Source: Acidobacteriaceae bacterium (lineage in GTDB: Bacteria; Acidobacteriota; Terriglobia; Terriglobales; Acidobacteriaceae). Taken from it: a DNA stretch of 37,910 nucleotides. The translations under genes were made by a program, and so were the position numbers. This document shows, in pieces, positions 36,671 to 37,910 of this stretch (positions within the stretch are counted from its first letter, which is position 1; each line of letters begins with the position of its first letter). The stretch lies in the NCBI GenBank assembly GCA_027365415.1, contig DAHXNK010000013.1, positions 1 through 37,910 of the forward strand, in the 5' to 3' direction. The notes below the pieces were generated by a model, which saw nothing but the letters and a program-made list of their open reading frames with translations, was not told where the DNA came from and ran no database searches.

Positions 36671-37105
36671 TTAGTCGTTGCTGTTAGAGGACCCTGACGA
36701 CGAGGAAGCGCTGGACGATGCGGGCGTTGAAGAAGAAGGCGTGCCGGAGGAAGCGGACGGAGCCGAAGAGGTAGTCGCCTCCGAAGAGGAACTCGACGCG
36801 GAGGCCGAGGCGCTTCCGCCGGAATCTTTGCTCGATTCCGACTTGCCAGAATCCTTGTTGGAATCCGATTTTCCTGCGTCCGAAGGTTTAGCTTCACTGC
36901 TATTCGTCGCTGGAGATTTTGCTCCAGACTTCGCGTAGTCGTTTACATACCAGCCCGCGCCTTTGAACTGGATGGCAGGGGCCGTAATCACACGCTCCAG
37001 CGCGCCGCCGCAATGCGGGCAGATGGTTTCCTGGGCATCGCTGAAGTGCTGAATCTTCTCCAGACGACGATGGCATTGCGTGCATTCATATTCGTACAAC
37101 GGCAT
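36671..37105 (-). CDS. FmdB-family zinc-ribbon protein with serine-rich tail
   Basis: The N-terminal 45 residues are a FmdB-type zinc ribbon: MPLYEYECTQCHRRLEKIQ, with metal ligands Cys8, Cys11, Cys29 and Cys32 (CTQC and CPHC), followed by the ITAPAIQFKGAGWYVNDYA strand that is common after this domain. Residues 60-144 are a disordered tail made of Ser, Ala, Lys, Asp and Gly, becoming nearly pure serine and ending SSNSND. Family members were first seen as putative regulators of formamidase genes, but the general function is not known. A GAGG motif seven bases before ATG 37105 supports the start. It lies 70 bases after serA on the same strand. Confidence 0.88.
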   Translation of the reverse strand: MPLYEYECTQCHRRLEKIQHFSDAQETICPHCGGALERVITAPAIQFKGAGWYVNDYAKSGAKSPATNSSEAKPSDAGKSDSNKDSGKSESSKDSGGSASASASSSSSEATTSSAPSASSGTPSSSTPASSSASSSSGSSNSND

Positions 37106-37131
37106 GGGACATCCTCAGTAAAATCTGGTGT

Positions 37132-37169
37132 GCGCTGCGGTACATCTGGGAAGCCCTGTTCCGCAGCGC
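37132..37169 (-). terminator. stem-loop after serA, possible terminator or processing site
   Basis: GCGCTGCGG (37132-37140) and CCGCAGCGC (37161-37169) are perfect 9-base complements; GGG and CCC inside the 20-base loop could extend it. It begins 6 bases after the serA stop codon on the - strand and lies before the FmdB-like gene. The T-run that follows (ATTTTAC) is some ten bases away, so termination may be partial. Confidence 0.5.
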
Positions 37170-37175
37170 GATTTG

Positions 37176-37910
37176 TTACTTCAGTTCCACCAAGCCAGCG
37201 CGGAGGATGGCATCCACGGACTGGAGCGCCGCAATTGCCTTGGAGATGCCTGCGCGGTTGGTTTGCGCGTCAATCTGGATGATGGCCAAGGCCTCTCCAC
37301 TGGCTTTGCCCTGTCTGGCATCGGGACGGCCCAAGGCGAAGTTGGCAATGTTGATTTTATGTTCGCCCAGAATCGTGCCAATGCGGCCAATCACGCCGGG
37401 AATATCTTTGTTGCGCAGAAAGAGCAGCGTGCCGTGCAGGGGCGCTTCAATGTCGATGTCCTCCATTGAAAGCAGCCGCGACGACGCGCCGTGGAGCACC
37501 GTGGCGCTGGCTGTCAGATCGCCGTTCGCGCTGTGTATCGTCAGCTTCAGGATATTGGCTGCGCCGCCGGTGACGGCCTCTTTCTTTTCCTCGTGGACGC
37601 GAATGCCGCGCTCGGCGGCAATGGAGGCCGCATTGATGCGATTCACCTGCTCGGAGGGCGAAAGTATGCCACAGAGCGCCGCGTTGCGCAGCAGTTCTGT
37701 GCGCATTCCGGCCAGCCGCCCGTGATAGGCAATCTGAATGTTCTCCACATTATGGGCATGGCCTTGACCAGCGGAGATTTGCGCTAGCAAGCTACCTAGG
37801 TTCTCAGCCATGCCGATGTAGGGAGCAATCTCGGTGTACTCCTCGCGCGAGAGTGAGGCCACGTTGATGGCATTTTGCACCACGCCCAGTTTCAGATATG
37901 CCTTGACTTG
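37176..37910 (-). CDS. serA: D-3-phosphoglycerate dehydrogenase, C-terminal fragment
   Basis: The gene runs off the right edge; 244 codons are visible. SerA oxidises 3-phosphoglycerate at the start of serine synthesis. The visible part begins QVKAYLKLGVVQNAINV, the end of the substrate domain, followed by the intervening (ASB) domain typical of long-form SerA (YIGMAENLGSLLAQI, GHAHNVENIQIAYHG, GGAANILKLTIHS). A C-terminal ACT domain of about 70 residues follows: LLFLRNKDIPGVIGRIGTIL, INIANFALGR and AIIQIDAQ. An ACT domain in this family usually binds serine for feedback inhibition. The catalytic NAD-binding domain lies outside the window. Confidence 0.93.
   Translation of the reverse strand, partial: QVKAYLKLGVVQNAINVASLSREEYTEIAPYIGMAENLGSLLAQISAGQGHAHNVENIQIAYHGRLAGMRTELLRNAALCGILSPSEQVNRINAASIAAERGIRVHEEKKEAVTGGAANILKLTIHSANGDLTASATVLHGASSRLLSMEDIDIEAPLHGTLLFLRNKDIPGVIGRIGTILGEHKINIANFALGRPDARQGKASGEALAIIQIDAQTNRAGISKAIAALQSVDAILRAGLVELK

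Overview
This window is a gene-dense chromosomal segment from a Gram-negative bacterium, most likely an acidobacterium of the Terriglobia (Acidobacteriia) type. The reasons are an RpoB with a cysteine-rich insert of a kind I recall from acidobacterial RpoB sequences, TrmFO instead of TrmA-type tRNA methylation, lipid A/Kdo genes next to a DUF3108 gene, a long-tailed BamD-like protein, moderately high GC and frequent TTG/GTG starts. The assignment is inference; no marker gene search was possible. Nearly everything is chromosomal housekeeping: I see no prophage, insertion sequence, integrase, CRISPR array, tRNA or rRNA.

Layout, left to right. (1) 1-9568, + strand: the end of rplL, a 549-base spacer with a candidate promoter and two competing hairpins, rpoB, rpoC, and a strong intrinsic terminator. 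(2) 9591-10397, +: a secreted thioredoxin-like protein and a YCII-family protein. (3) 10429-12741, -: a DinG-like iron-sulfur helicase followed by a small two-helix membrane protein. (4) 12767-14330, +: der (EngA), divergent from the helicase. (5) 14364-14420: a palindromic dispersed repeat sitting as a likely two-way terminator. (6) trmFO (-), divergent from (7) a tightly overlapped + strand envelope operon at 15873-20696: waaA, lpxK, a family 9 glycosyltransferase, an isoprenylcysteine methyltransferase-like membrane protein and a DUF3108 protein. (8) 20708-30883, -: a compact run transcribed as valS, nadC, birA, coaX, an unknown protein, an RlmD-like rRNA methyltransferase and comEC, with gaps of 26 bases or fewer and one ATGA overlap. 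(9) 31009-36567, -: a UvrC-like protein, a multi-spanning glycosyltransferase, rpe and a BamD-like protein ending at a terminator. (10) 36671-37910, -: the 3' end of serA and an FmdB-type zinc-ribbon protein.

The genes serve transcription (rpoBC), ribosome and tRNA maturation (der, trmFO, rlmD-like, valS), cofactors (nadC, coaX, birA), outer envelope building (waaA, lpxK, GT9, BamD-like) and central metabolism (rpe, serA). The most unusual items are a roughly 60-residue cysteine-rich, zinc-ribbon-like insert in the RpoB beta1 region, a UvrC-like protein whose GIY-YIG catalytic residues are replaced and whose nuclease C-terminal half is absent, an unrecognised 246-residue protein embedded in the cofactor operon, a BamD-like protein with no lipobox cysteine and a 200-residue low-complexity tail, two copies of a palindromic repeat doing different regulatory jobs, and possible leaderless promoters.
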